DNA of 64,000 nt from Sphingomonas sp. IC-56 (GCF_021043375.1 NZ_JAJNDV010000006.1:186001-250000), one strand, 5' to 3'. Shown: positions 10,581-20,168, numbered from the stretch's first letter. The notes: generated from the sequence alone by a model not told the origin. Numbers and translations: made by a program.

Positions 10581-10862
10581 TCAGGGGCGGGTGCGACCGC
10601 CCACCCTGGACTTGACCCTTGGCCGGGCCGCAGGGCGCTGCGGCCGCGCCAGGTGCCGGGCAGCCCAGGCACGCGGCAGGCGCTCGCCCTGGATCACCAG
10701 CACCGCGCCGGCCAGGTACAGGAGGAACGCGACCAGCCCGAGCGGCGCGCTCAGACCGGCATTGGATTTCACGGCGTCCACATTGGAGACGAGCACGAGG
10801 CCCGCCGCGGCAGCGAAAAGCGCAAGCCCGCCCAGCCGCCAGTGCAAGTCTCGGCCGGTCAT
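10581..10862 (-). CDS. Small two-helix membrane protein, unknown function
   Basis: A 93-residue protein with two hydrophobic segments (about residues 10-27 and 37-58) and a basic Arg/Pro-rich cytoplasmic-type tail. Its start overlaps the stop of the preceding methyltransferase-like gene by ATGA, and its stop lies 44 bp before lysA, so it appears to belong to the same transcript. I do not recognise a family. Confidence 0.7.
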   Translation of the reverse strand: MTGRDLHWRLGGLALFAAAAGLVLVSNVDAVKSNAGLSAPLGLVAFLLYLAGAVLVIQGERLPRAWAARHLARPQRPAARPRVKSRVGGRTRP

Positions 10863-11371
10863 GCGTACGTCTCCGCGTCGACGCTGCGATCGGTGATCAC
10901 CCGACGTGCCGCGCGGTGCAGTGCCTCAACGACCCGGGCTTCTTCCAACCCCGCCGGCTTGCCGCGCCAAAGCGCGATGTCGGCCGGGAATTCGGCCTCC
11001 TGATCCAGCGCGACAAGCAGGTCCGCCATTTCGAAGCGCAGGCCGACCCCGGGATTGGCAAGCCGTGCCGCAGCGGCACGCGCGCGGCCGACGAGCTGCG
11101 GCACGCCATCGATGCCGCGCCCTTCGACCGCAGTGAACCCGAACGCCCGCGCATGGTGTGCGGCATGGATCAGCAGGCAGCCGGCGCCGCAGTCCGCGTC
11201 GATGATCCGGATGCTGCGGCGACCCGCATCGCGCAGTTCTTCGAGCAGCTGGGCGAGCGCTGTCCAGCGGCTATCGTGCGCGGCGCGGCCCCCCTGTCCG
11301 ATGCCATGGGAATTTGCAGGCGGTGATGCACGGCGCGGCGCGCGCGCTGTGCGGGATGGCTTGGCGATCAT
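10859..11371 (-). CDS. Class I SAM-dependent methyltransferase-like protein
   Basis: The 170-residue protein carries RIIDADCGAGCLLIHAA (motif I-like, with Cys in the glycine loop), a GRGIDG acidic turn and a downstream MADLLVAL segment, all as in Rossmann-type methyltransferases. The substrate cannot be inferred. The open frame extends further upstream, but the Met at 11371 removes a low-complexity basic extension and is the more likely start. It is coupled to the next gene by an ATGA overlap. Moderate confidence in the family, low in function. Confidence 0.65.
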   Translation of the reverse strand: MIAKPSRTARAPRRASPPANSHGIGQGGRAAHDSRWTALAQLLEELRDAGRRSIRIIDADCGAGCLLIHAAHHARAFGFTAVEGRGIDGVPQLVGRARAAAARLANPGVGLRFEMADLLVALDQEAEFPADIALWRGKPAGLEEARVVEALHRAARRVITDRSVDAETYA

Positions 11372-11405
11372 GACTGGTTTTCCTCGTGGAGGGCTGCCGG
11401 CAGAC

Positions 11406-11774
11406 TCAGGCGGCGCGGGCGGTTGCGCGTTCGTCCGCGCCGGCCGGCATGAAAGGGACGTGCGGCACGAGCGGTGCGGTGGAGACCACCACCTCGGCAT
11501 GGAACGCATACCGCTCGGCGCGCGCGAACCCCATCGCGGCGGCGAAGGACACGAAGCGGCCCTCCATCTGCCCCGTACTTTCCTGAACCAGCCAATGGCC
11601 GGCCTCATCCTGACCTACAAAGAAGATCGAGCCGCGTTGGTCGGGCTCCGGATCGCTGATCGACGCCACTTGGGACGCTCCTGATAGTGTTGCACCAGCA
11701 TGGACGGATCGACCGAGCCAGGAGCCGTCAGCATCAGGGCTGCTCGCACGAGAATGGCCGTTGTTCATGCACAA
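11406..11774 (-). CDS. Small uncharacterised protein, DUF2188-like
   Basis: Up to 122 residues. The central part (SIFFVGQDEAGHWLVQES followed by GRFVSFAAAMGFARAE) resembles small sphingomonad proteins of the type that read 'damaged/repeat beta-strand then helix', close in pattern to DUF2188. The first ~40 residues look less conserved, so the true start may be internal. It ends about 35 bp before the methyltransferase-like gene. No function can be assigned. Confidence 0.55.
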   Translation of the reverse strand: MCMNNGHSRASSPDADGSWLGRSVHAGATLSGASQVASISDPEPDQRGSIFFVGQDEAGHWLVQESTGQMEGRFVSFAAAMGFARAERYAFHAEVVVSTAPLVPHVPFMPAGADERATARAA

Positions 11775-12084
11775 GCGGAATTATGCCCTTCCGCATAGCA
11801 ATTCGAGACAGGGGAAGGCCGTCCGCCATAGCATTTGCGTAGCGTTTTACCGCTCGGGTGACCTGGGGCGGCTTGCCCAGCCTACATACGAGCGGCGCAA
11901 CTGTCGATTTGGGGTAGTGCAAGCATTCGGGTGAGTTTGCCGCAGCATCCGCCGCTCCCACCACCAAGTCCCCTACCGGCGATGACGAGCATCATCGCCA
12001 GCACGATTAGCGGCTTGAGCCGAAGCACAGAGCGTCGGAAGCGCCCGAGAAGACATCAACGTCCATCGGGCGCCGGAGGATAGG
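11775..12084. other. Gene-free stretch between lysA-linked genes and TonB receptor
   Basis: No supported gene. It contains a hairpin (described separately at 12041-12073) downstream of the receptor gene and a doubtful 48-codon GTG frame at 11882-12028 on the minus strand with a hydrophobic start. It presumably also carries the promoter for the small genes leading to lysA. Confidence 0.4.
12041..12073 (-). terminator. Hairpin just after the TonB receptor stop
   Basis: A perfect 8-bp inverted repeat (GCGCCCGA at 12041-12048 and TCGGGCGC at 12066-12073) lies 12 bases beyond the receptor stop codon. There is no clear run of T on the minus strand after it, so it may be an mRNA 3' stabilising hairpin or a Rho-assisted terminator rather than a classic intrinsic one. 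Confidence 0.4.
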
Positions 12085-15000
12085 TCAGTCCAGCTTCATG
12101 CGGAACCCGGCATACAGGAAGCGTCCCACGGGGCTGACCGGGTAGATCAGCGTATCCAGTTCCGGTTTCTGGTCGAACAGATTGTTCGCGCCCGCATACA
12201 CCTCCAGGCGCTGCTCGACGTCGACTGCGACGTAAAGGTCATGCTGCCACCGCTGCTTCAGGTAGCGATACTTGGGGTCGACGATGTCCGGATTGCCCGC
12301 CATCTGGCGGTTGGTGAAGCGCGAGGTCTTGTCGATCCAGTTCAGACCGTAGTTCACAGTGACCGGGCCCTGGGTCCAAGAAAGGTCGGCGTTCGCAGAG
12401 AATTTCGGCGCGAAGCGTTCGCCCCGCTGGTCGGTGGTCTCCGCCCCCGGGGTCTCGATGCCCTGGAGGCGATCGAGGTAATTGCCGACGACGTTCAGGC
12501 TGAAGGTGCCCAGGCGGGAGGTCGGCAGGCGATAGTTGAGTGCGACGTCCAGCCCAGCGGTACTGAACTGCGAGACGTTGAACGGCTGGACCGAGAACCC
12601 GACGATGTTGCCCGGGCCAGCACCCCCGCCCGTGCCGTTCTGGCGGATGATCGCGGCGCAGAACGGATTGGCCAGCGAAGGCTGATCGACGCAGAGCTGC
12701 GCGATGGTCGCCGGGTCGGCAGTGTTGATCGCCTGCTTCAGCCTGATGTCATACCAGTCCGCCCGCAGCGTGAGCCGGGGCACGAAGCTGGGCGACAGGA
12801 CGATACCTGCGGTCCAAGTCTTTGCGGTTTCCTCGCTGAGGTCGGGATTGCCCTGCGTCAGCCCGGGCAGCACGACGCCGCGGGCGTCGCGATAGCGGGT
12901 CGGATCGGCGACGCCGAGGGATTGCAGCAGGGTTGCGCAATTCGCGGCGCGATTGGCGGTACCGTTCTGGATCTCGTTGGCGTTGCACGGATCGGCGATC
13001 GCCGCCGAGGTCTGCGATTGCCCGGCGAACAGTTCCCCGACATTGGGCGCGCGGATCGCCACGGAATAGGTGCCGGTCAGCGCGATGTCCCGGATCGGTG
13101 AATAGAGACCGTCAACCTTCCAGGTCGTGGCGGTGCCGATCGTCGAATAATCCGAGACGCGAAGCGCCGCGCCGAACTCCAGGCGATCGGCGAAGGGCAC
13201 GTCCTTGAGCAATGGCGCGCGAAGCTCGGCAAAGGCTTCCTTCACGTCAAACGCGCCGCGGTTGGCCGTCACCACGCCGCCGAAAGTGTTGCCGCCCACC
13301 TTCTGCGCGTCGGGCGCGTAGCGGCTGCTTTCCTTCCGATATTCCGCGCCGATGGCGAAGCCGACCGCTCCGCCGGGCAGGGTGAAGAGCTGGCCGAAGT
13401 CGCCGGACACCGATGCGGTTGCGACATGCTGTTCGAGCCGCGCGCGGTCGTCGGTGGTCTGGCGAATGAAGTTGAGCGCCTCGCTGGACGCGGCATTCTC
13501 ACCAAACAGGTTGAGCGGTACGCATTCGCCGGGTCGGAAAGTCGTGGGGGGGAGCGCCACGCGCGGGAAGGCCATCGGCTGGTCGGGCGTCCAGCTGGGA
13601 TCAAGATTGACCCGGCATGTCGGCTGGCCCGTGACGGGATCGGTGACGGCATCGATTGCGGCGTAGAACCGGTCGCTGAGCACGGCATTGCGCGACCGGC
13701 TGCGGATGTCGGTTCGTCCGAAGGTATAGGACGCCTCGTAGCGGGCGTGATCGCTGATCGCTCCACGCGCGCCGACTACGGACCGATAGGTGCGGCGGCG
13801 GATATCCTGATCCGGCCGCCCGAGGCCGAACTCGTCGCGGTTCAGCAGGACTCCGCCGATGTCCGGGCTGATCAGGGGCCGGATGGCGTCGGGAATAAAG
13901 GCGTTATCTGCTGGAAGGAACAGGTAGATGTCGTAGGTCGGCTGCGAAAGGGAAAAGGCCTTGGTCTGTGCGACCTTGGCCTCGGCGAACAGGGTCAGCG
14001 CGGGCGACACCTCGAACCGTGCATTGGCGGACAGGATGTCGCGGCGGTTTCCGGGTAGAAGATCGTCACCGAAGTCGGCCACAAGCGTGCCGCTGCCACC
14101 CTGGGTGAACGAATAGGGGACGAATGTTCCGGACCGGAACGGAAGCACGGCACCGGTGCCGTCCACCAGATAATCGGGCATGCCGTCGAAATCGACGTCG
14201 ATGCCGCCCTCGCGCGCGCTATCGATGTAGCGGACATTGGCCAGCGGAACATTGTCCGGGATGCCGTTGTCGTTCGGGCCGGCATAGTCGAAGGCGTTTT
14301 CCGGATCGTCGGGGTTCAGGAAGAAGGTGCGCTTTCCCGGCCCGCTCAACTGCCGTCGGTCGGCATTCAGCAGCCGGTCTTCCTCGCCATGTTCATAGGC
14401 GAGGACGATGTTGCCCCGGCCTTCGGCGAAATTCTTGCCGGCCGTGAGGGCAAACAGGCGCTGTCCTGCGTCGCCGCGCTCCGAAATGCCGGCCTGCCCA
14501 CGCGCCGAGATGCCGTCGAAGTCCTGTCGCATGATGAAGTTCACCACGCCGGTCACGCCGTCGGCGCCGTAGACGGCGGAGGCGCCACCGGTGAGGATGT
14601 CGACCCGCTCGACCAGATCGCTTGGGATGGTATTGATGTCGACCGCCTGGCTGCCGGGAACCGACGCGACATGGCGCCTCCCGTTCACCAGGACGAGGGT
14701 GCGCTCGGCACCCAGGTTGCGGAGGTTGAGGAGGTTGAGCCCGGTCTGCCCGTTGGCGAGGGCGCGTTGTCCGCTGTTCTGCGCCGAGGTGGACGATCCC
14801 TGGAGCGCGGGATAGCCGGCCAGGACGTCGGTGATGTTTGTCGTCCCAGACGCCTCGATCACCCTGCGATCGAGCGACACGACGGGATTGGGGGTATTCG
14901 CGACGCCCGAGGCGATGCGCGTGCCGGTGACGACGATCACCGCGGGAGCATCGGGGTTATCGTCCGCGCCGACCGGCACGGCCGGCGCTTGCGCCGGTGC

Positions 15001-15369
15001 TGACTCTGCTTCGAGGTCGCTCGCTGCGTCACGCCGCGCCGGAGCACTGATAATGATCACGCCCGACGCGGCTTTTCGAAATCGCAGCCCAGAGCCGCGC
15101 AGAAGCAGTTCCAGAGCCGTGCCGGTCGAATAGCGGCCGCGCACTGCGGGCGCACGCTTGCCTGCTACCGTGCGCGCGTCGAAAGCGACCTGCTGGCGAG
15201 TGTTCCTGGCGAAATCGCGCAGTGCGTCGGCGAGGTCCTGCGCGCGCATGTCCAGCGCGAAGTTCTGCTCCTGCGCCATGGCTGGCGCTGCGTGTCCGCC
15301 CACCATAGCGACCGACAGCGCGACCATGGCCACGGACGCGAATTGGCTGCGAAGCACTCGATCGAACAT
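12085..15369 (-). CDS. TonB-dependent receptor with STN signalling domain
   Basis: The 1094-residue outer-membrane receptor has a signal peptide (MFDRVLRSQF to AMAQ, about residue 33). It is followed by a secretin/TonB short N-terminal (STN) domain (about 35-105), a TonB box region (AVIVVTGTRI), a plug domain with NLRNLGAERTLVLVNGRR and ASAVYGADGVTGVVN, and a beta-barrel ending in an aromatic strand (FLYAGFRMKLD). The STN domain marks it as a transducer that signals occupancy to the FecR-like anti-sigma factor. A GAAGGGGG ribosome binding site supports the start chosen. It lies 140 bp downstream of fecR and the sigma gene, forming a cell-surface signalling set. The ligand is unknown. Confidence 0.93.
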   Translation of the reverse strand: MFDRVLRSQFASVAMVALSVAMVGGHAAPAMAQEQNFALDMRAQDLADALRDFARNTRQQVAFDARTVAGKRAPAVRGRYSTGTALELLLRGSGLRFRKAASGVIIISAPARRDAASDLEAESAPAQAPAVPVGADDNPDAPAVIVVTGTRIASGVANTPNPVVSLDRRVIEASGTTNITDVLAGYPALQGSSTSAQNSGQRALANGQTGLNLLNLRNLGAERTLVLVNGRRHVASVPGSQAVDINTIPSDLVERVDILTGGASAVYGADGVTGVVNFIMRQDFDGISARGQAGISERGDAGQRLFALTAGKNFAEGRGNIVLAYEHGEEDRLLNADRRQLSGPGKRTFFLNPDDPENAFDYAGPNDNGIPDNVPLANVRYIDSAREGGIDVDFDGMPDYLVDGTGAVLPFRSGTFVPYSFTQGGSGTLVADFGDDLLPGNRRDILSANARFEVSPALTLFAEAKVAQTKAFSLSQPTYDIYLFLPADNAFIPDAIRPLISPDIGGVLLNRDEFGLGRPDQDIRRRTYRSVVGARGAISDHARYEASYTFGRTDIRSRSRNAVLSDRFYAAIDAVTDPVTGQPTCRVNLDPSWTPDQPMAFPRVALPPTTFRPGECVPLNLFGENAASSEALNFIRQTTDDRARLEQHVATASVSGDFGQLFTLPGGAVGFAIGAEYRKESSRYAPDAQKVGGNTFGGVVTANRGAFDVKEAFAELRAPLLKDVPFADRLEFGAALRVSDYSTIGTATTWKVDGLYSPIRDIALTGTYSVAIRAPNVGELFAGQSQTSAAIADPCNANEIQNGTANRAANCATLLQSLGVADPTRYRDARGVVLPGLTQGNPDLSEETAKTWTAGIVLSPSFVPRLTLRADWYDIRLKQAINTADPATIAQLCVDQPSLANPFCAAIIRQNGTGGGAGPGNIVGFSVQPFNVSQFSTAGLDVALNYRLPTSRLGTFSLNVVGNYLDRLQGIETPGAETTDQRGERFAPKFSANADLSWTQGPVTVNYGLNWIDKTSRFTNRQMAGNPDIVDPKYRYLKQRWQHDLYVAVDVEQRLEVYAGANNLFDQKPELDTLIYPVSPVGRFLYAGFRMKLD

Positions 15370-15509
15370 TCTGCCCCCTTCTTCCGGCACCCCCTGCCGT
15401 TGATGTAGGACGCACGGGAGCCGCGACGGGACAGCAGAAAAGTTCGTTACGGTTTGCGATTTCCTATCCGGACTCGCACGGGCGAAGGATCAGCGGCAAC
15501 CCGGCCGGG

Positions 15510-16547
15510 TCATTCGTGCCGCAGGACGATCTCCGATCCCTGCCGCCGTGCCCGGGCCGGCGACAGTTCAGCGAGTGCATCGAGAAAGGCTCCGGTGTCG
15601 CCCGCGGTGAAGAAGCCGCTGATCCGAACATCGGCGAGCCGCGGATCCCCTATCACGATCCGCTCGCGCGCATAGCGATTGACCTGGGCCACCGCAGAGG
15701 CGAGCGGCTCATCGTCAAAGCTCAACTGGCCGGATTCCCAAGCAAGCGACCGCACCGGATCTGCGCTCGTCACCCGAGCATCGCCGATCCGCCTTAGCGG
15801 TGCGACGAGTTCGCGACCTGGGGTCAGGATCATCTCAGCCGAGCCCTGCGCCAACGCGTTAACCCGCTTATGGTCGGGCCGTGGCCGTTCTCCGGCCGTG
15901 TCGAGCACGGCCACCCGCCCCTCGTACAAGACCACGCGCATCTGCTCGCGGCGCATTTCGACACTGAAGGACGTGCCGGTGGCGACGACCATCCGGGGAC
16001 CCACGGTGACGGCGAACGGCCGCAGCGGGTCCTTCGCCACGTCAAACTTGGCGCGCCCGCGCACCAGCGTCAGCTCCCGTCGTTCCTTCAGCAGCCGCAC
16101 CCGCACCACGCTGTCCGCGTCCAGTGACAGCCTCGATCCGTCCGCCAGGATCGCGACCCGGCGTTCGCCGATTCCGGTGCGGTACTCGGTCGTCGCCGTG
16201 CGCAGAAACAGGGTGCCAAGCAGCACGACCGCCAGCATGGCCGCCATTCCGGCGGCCCATCGCCATCCTCCGGAGATCGGTCGCGCCCAGCGGCGGCCAT
16301 TGACGCGTTGGAGGCTTTCCAGCGCAGCAGCCCGATGCCCGATCAGTTCGGGCGTCTCGCCCAGTTCCGCCGTGGCGTTCCACACCGCAGTCGCCTCGTC
16401 CAGCGCCCGCGCATTGGCCAGGTCGTCGATCCAGACACCGAACTCGGCACGTTCGGCGGCCTCAAGCTCGCCCTCTGCAAGGGTGATGCACCAATAGGCC
16501 GCCTGTTCGTCGCGGGTCGGCGCGTGGCTGCTCTCGGACACGCTCAT
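15510..16547 (-). CDS. FecR-family anti-sigma/sigma regulator
   Basis: A 345-residue inner-membrane regulator with an N-terminal cytoplasmic domain (DUF4880-like, YWCITLAEGELEAAERAEFGVWI), one membrane helix (about residues 96-116), the FecR domain (GERRVAILADGSRLSLDADS, GRAKFDV) and a DUF4974-like C-terminus (SFDDEPLASAVAQVNRYA). It is expected to bind the adjacent ECF sigma factor and receive the signal from the receptor's STN domain. Its start overlaps the sigma gene stop (ATGA). Confidence 0.92.
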   Translation of the reverse strand: MSVSESSHAPTRDEQAAYWCITLAEGELEAAERAEFGVWIDDLANARALDEATAVWNATAELGETPELIGHRAAALESLQRVNGRRWARPISGGWRWAAGMAAMLAVVLLGTLFLRTATTEYRTGIGERRVAILADGSRLSLDADSVVRVRLLKERRELTLVRGRAKFDVAKDPLRPFAVTVGPRMVVATGTSFSVEMRREQMRVVLYEGRVAVLDTAGERPRPDHKRVNALAQGSAEMILTPGRELVAPLRRIGDARVTSADPVRSLAWESGQLSFDDEPLASAVAQVNRYARERIVIGDPRLADVRISGFFTAGDTGAFLDALAELSPARARRQGSEIVLRHE

Positions 16548-17065
16548 GACAGATCCCGCTGACGCGCCATCAGGCATGCCATCGCCTTGGCGACATGCTT
16601 CTTCACCCCGCTCGGGCTGATGCCGAAGCTGTCGGCGATCATCTGCTGGCTCATATTCTCAAGGCGATAGAGCATGAAGATCGTGCGGGTTCGCTCCGGC
16701 AGACTGTCGAGGGCAGCAGTGATCGTGGCGAGTTGCCCGCGTGCGGCCGCGATGCGATGGGGATCGAGCGGCTCGACATGGCGGTCGTCATGCCTACCGG
16801 CTGCTTCGCGGAATTCCGCACGGACCCGCGCACGGCGCGCGCGATCGATGATGAGGTTCGCCGCGATCTGGAAGACATAGGCATCGGCGGATCGGGCCTG
16901 CGCATCGATATCGAGCAGCCGTACGAACACCTCCTGCGTCAGGTCCTCGGCTTCACCATGGTCGCGCACGCGGCGCAGAAAGAACGCCATCAGGGCCGGA
17001 CGCCAGCGGTGATGCAGATGCGTCTGTTCACTGACCCTTTCCTGCTGCACGCGTCCATCTCCCAT
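16544..17065 (-). CDS. ECF (FecI-type) RNA polymerase sigma factor
   Basis: The 173-residue protein has sigma-70 region 2 (DHGEAEDLTQEVFVRLL, and AYVFQIAANLIIDRARR) and region 4 with a helix-turn-helix (LPERTRTIFMLYRLENMSQQMIADSFGISPSGVKKHV). It is the regulatory head of the sigma/FecR/receptor set, which is all on the same strand. A start ten codons further upstream (17095) is also open; the ATG at 17065 is chosen for normal family length. Confidence 0.92.
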   Translation of the reverse strand: MGDGRVQQERVSEQTHLHHRWRPALMAFFLRRVRDHGEAEDLTQEVFVRLLDIDAQARSADAYVFQIAANLIIDRARRARVRAEFREAAGRHDDRHVEPLDPHRIAAARGQLATITAALDSLPERTRTIFMLYRLENMSQQMIADSFGISPSGVKKHVAKAMACLMARQRDLS

Positions 17066-17740
17066 CGGCCCTAGACCTGTTCTTAGGACGCACAAGCCAG
17101 CAGGAGGGACAGCGTTGGCACGTCCCTCCCCGCCGCCGTCAACATACTAAGCGCATACGGGCAAATACACCGTTGGATACGCGATATCGTGTCAGGTGCT
17201 ATAGTCCCTTCTAGGGGCGATCACCGCGCTCACCAGGCAAGCGTTTGAACCGCCGTGTGTTCGCAACGCTTTCCCGGCCGGTGCGGAACGCCGGCCGGCG
17301 CGGAAGCTCCCAGGTCAGCCGCTTGAGGCACCATCTATTGGGCGCGCAGCTGCCGCCTCCGCTCCGGCGAAACAAGAGCCACCGCGCAATCTGAGTTCTC
17401 TGTCACCGCCCTGGGTCGAACTCACGATTCTCATCCGCTCCGAAGGGAGCCTGAGCCAGGGTCGGCTTGTGAGCGGAAAGCGGTCTGTCCGCATTAGAAC
17501 AACCATCTCGTTGAGCGTGTTCCGCAGATTACTTCGACAATAGATCAGTCGTACCTAACACGTCGATAAACAGATAAGTTGCGCTGATATCAAGACATTG
17601 CCGCATAATCCCTGCCCCAAACCGCGGGCGAGAATAGCCCTGCGTTTTGGTCAATGACCGTGAGCAGAGCATCATCGGGCGAATAGCGAAAGCTTGCCGT
17701 AGAGCAGCATTCGCTGTTGGGGCGCGACCAAACCGCATAC
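17066..17740. other. Gene-free stretch between sigma factor and response regulator
   Basis: No convincing gene on either strand across about 675 bases. Two CCGGCCGG palindromes at 17274-17281 and 17291-17298 could pair as a hairpin. The part nearest 17066 should contain the sigma factor promoter, but no site could be assigned. Confidence 0.45.
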
Positions 17741-18355
17741 TCACGCCGCAGCGTCGTCGTCACCGAGTTCGGACTCATAGACCAGGCGTAAAAGCTCGGA
17801 GAGATTGTGAACGTCCAGCTTCTCGGTGAGATGCGCGCGATGGATCTCCACGGTCCGCGGACTTATTCCTAGGTCCACCCCGATGGTCTTGTTGGTCTGC
17901 CCTCGAGCGACTCCCGCTAGCACTTCGCGCTCGCGCCGTGTTAGCCGCTGCAGCCGCGTTTCGGCCCGCTTGGCGAGATCCTGGCGGCGGGACGCACGCT
18001 GCAATGTGGATTCTGCAAGCTCGATTGACGTAGCCAATTCGTTCGGCTGCACGGGTTTCGCAAGCACATCGATCGCCCCCATCTTCATAGCGCTCACCGC
18101 AGTACCGAAATCATCAAGTCGCGCGATGATGATAGCCGGCAAGGTATCTCGGCGATCGCTCAGTTCGTTGAGCACATCCAGAGCGGCGAGATCTGATGTG
18201 CACAGATCGAGCAAGACGCAGCCAGGCTCGACATCTTGAGCGGTCACCAGAGCATGTCCCGATACAAAAAACCTGACTCTGTGACCAAGTCGCTGAAGGA
18301 TCAGTCCCAAGGATCGCCGGCTTGCAATCTCTTCATCGACCACATGTACCTGCAT
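17741..18355 (-). CDS. FixJ/NarL-type two-component response regulator
   Basis: A 204-residue regulator with a receiver domain (acidic residues in HVVDEE, phospho-acceptor Asp50 in CVLLDLCTSD, Thr/Ser-like switch region and lysine in LAKPV), a short coiled linker, and a LuxR-type helix-turn-helix (LTRREREVLAGVARGQTNKTIGVDLGISPRTVEIHRAHL). The family includes FixJ, which acts in oxygen-responsive control. No histidine kinase is encoded nearby, so it is an orphan in this window. It sits at the edge of a block of stress genes (Hsp20, UspA, AdhP, P-type ATPase), which makes it a candidate regulator of them; that link is inference. Confidence 0.88.
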   Translation of the reverse strand: MQVHVVDEEIASRRSLGLILQRLGHRVRFFVSGHALVTAQDVEPGCVLLDLCTSDLAALDVLNELSDRRDTLPAIIIARLDDFGTAVSAMKMGAIDVLAKPVQPNELATSIELAESTLQRASRRQDLAKRAETRLQRLTRREREVLAGVARGQTNKTIGVDLGISPRTVEIHRAHLTEKLDVHNLSELLRLVYESELGDDDAAA

Positions 18356-18724
18356 GCTACGCTCCCATTTTCGACCTGATCGCTCGCATCATTGTTGATG
18401 CCGGGCGTCAGGCGCAGAGGGGTTACTAAACACAAACCAACTACCGTCCCGCCGCGCACTATGCACTCGGGCTCATTCAATCAGCGTTGATGCTTTCAGC
18501 TGGCGAGAAAACGACAGCGGCAAACTTAGGCGAAATCGCGGAAAACAGAGGGGTAGGACCGCACAATCCGGAATACAGCGCAATTATTGCACGATTGTGA
18601 ACCCTCCTGGAAGCGCCATCGTTTACTGAAAATTCGCTGAACAAGATGCCTTCCCCCTGCCAAGCATGCACGCCAGGCCTAATTTGGTTGATTTACAAGT
18701 AATCATTATCTGGTGGTTAATAGT
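18356..18724. other. Gene-free stretch
   Basis: No gene seen. It has lower GC than its surroundings and a short dyad TGATT/AATCA with a 7-base spacer around 18689-18705. The part nearest 18356 probably holds the promoter of the response regulator. Confidence 0.4.
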
Positions 18725-18883
18725 TCATGCCACTCCTCCATCCTCCTCGGCCTCCTCTACAATCATGCGGTAGCGCTTGGCCATTTCGAGATGGATTACG
18801 CGAGCCTCAACGCACTTGGCGCAGGCGGCAGCGTTCAACTCGGCTCGAATCCGGGCGCGCACATACTCCAAATCCGTTCTCAA
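18725..18883 (-). CDS. Small helical protein, 52 residues, TTG start
   Basis: This short frame reads MRTDLEYVRARIRAELNAAA, then a C-x-x-C pair, a helix with HLEMAKRYR and an acidic tail. It is entirely amphipathic helix in character. The TTG start is preceded by GGAGG at good spacing, and an in-frame TAA lies just upstream, so the start is well bounded. Similar small 'HLELA-x-x-Y' helical proteins are common in sphingomonads. The function is unknown. It stands alone between gene-free stretches. Confidence 0.6.
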   Translation of the reverse strand: MRTDLEYVRARIRAELNAAACAKCVEARVIHLEMAKRYRMIVEEAEEDGGVA

Positions 18884-19607
18884 GCAGGCCCTCCAGATCT
18901 TCGATTAGTTTGCCTGGCGCGATTCACGCTTGCCCAATCTGGACAGGTTATTTCCGCTAACTTATCAATGGAATGAGTATCTGTACCTATGGCGTTGCGG
19001 CAGCCCAAGTCGACATCAGCGCGGCGCATAATGCTCGCTCCTTTGGGACCCTGTCGGGGCCAAAATTCGGGTCCCTTGGCGGCGTAGCTGTTCTTACGGG
19101 AGCGGTAGAATGCCACGCGCCCACCCCTTTCGGGGACACTGACAGACGGGAGTCGTTGGAAGCACAGTTGCGGCGCTTGAGCAGTAAGTCAGGAATGTCG
19201 CAAGGAGATGCGTCGGCTGCGCTTTGAGCTTTGGCTACGCTGCCACCAGCAAATGCAAAGCATGGCGAGCTAGCAATTGCGGCTGCCCTCCTAATCAGGC
19301 CCCAGTATCTGCGCAGCCCACGCCCCCTGACGTGTCTGTAGGGCGCGGCGGGTCGCACAGGCTGTCATCATGTCTCCTGGCCACCCTGTGTCGTCACCGC
19401 GGTGCCCGCCAGCTAGGTGCTGCCTATGCCGCCAGCTGGAACCAAGCGCAGTCTGCACTGAATCAAGCGTGAGCACCCAGGCATGATGCCGTGCCGAGAC
19501 CATCGAACAGTACGTGCTGCATCCTCTCATCCGATACGCCCGGGACGATCGACCGGCCGTAGGTGTCGGCAGACGCTGGTCTGATCAGCGCCTCCCGACG
19601 AGGAAGA
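18884..19607. other. Gene-free stretch, possibly decayed mobile DNA
   Basis: No intact gene in about 720 bases on either strand. It contains an inverted repeat (GGGACCC at 19045-19051 and GGGTCCC at 19069-19075) around a GGGGCCAAAATTC core, which resembles the short repeated ends of some insertion sequences. No transposase reading frame is present. Base composition and codon pattern give no sign of a conserved protein. Confidence 0.35.
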
Positions 19608-20168
19608 TCACAGAACCGCTTCGTTTTCATTCTCGCGCGCCGCGCTCGCCACGTCGTCGTTGTGGGCAGCCAAGGCTGCCGCGAGATTCGCCTCCTGCTC
19701 GTGCGACAGTGACGTGCGCAGAATGTGTCCGCGAACATCCCGAAGCTCTGCGAGCACGCGTTCAGGCTGAACGCGGCGAACCAGGATGAACAGCGCAGAC
19801 GAGTCGGGTTTCAACGTCTCAGCCAGTTCGCGCACGAACGAGTCATCGACCCCATAATCCACGAGCGAGCCCGACAGCGCGCCGGCGCCGAGCCCCACCG
19901 CGCCACCTACCGCCATGCCGGCGAGCGGATTCAAGAACAGCAGGCCAACCAGCGTACCCCACAGCATGCCGGAAACCCCGCCCGACGCTGCCCCCGCGCC
20001 AACCAAATTGACGCTTTGTTTCAGGTTCACCTTGCCGTCCGGCTGACGGATGGCGACCACGGCGTCTTCCAGGTCGATGAGATACTCTTTCTGCAGGCGA
20101 TTCAGCCTCGCCAGGACGTTATCGGCTTCCTTCAGGTCGTCGAATCCGACTGAAATCAACTCGGCCAT
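19608..20168 (-). CDS. DUF1269 family membrane protein
   Basis: The 186-residue protein begins MAELISVGFDDLKEADNVLARL and has a glycine-rich hydrophobic hairpin (about residues 60-100: GMLWGTLVGLLFLNPLAGMAVGGAVGLGAGALSG) between two soluble parts. This is the arrangement of DUF1269 proteins. Its molecular role is not established; the family often lies among general stress genes, as here next to Hsp20. An AGGAGTAGGAAG ribosome binding site supports the ATG at 20168. Confidence 0.85.
   Translation of the reverse strand: MAELISVGFDDLKEADNVLARLNRLQKEYLIDLEDAVVAIRQPDGKVNLKQSVNLVGAGAASGGVSGMLWGTLVGLLFLNPLAGMAVGGAVGLGAGALSGSLVDYGVDDSFVRELAETLKPDSSALFILVRRVQPERVLAELRDVRGHILRTSLSHEQEANLAAALAAHNDDVASAARENENEAVL

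Noticed and set aside
11882-12028. 48-codon minus-strand GTG frame with a hydrophobic start (LKPLIVLAMMLVIAG)
   Set aside because: It could encode a tiny membrane peptide, but it has no clear ribosome binding site and overlaps the hairpin region after the receptor gene; too weak to call.
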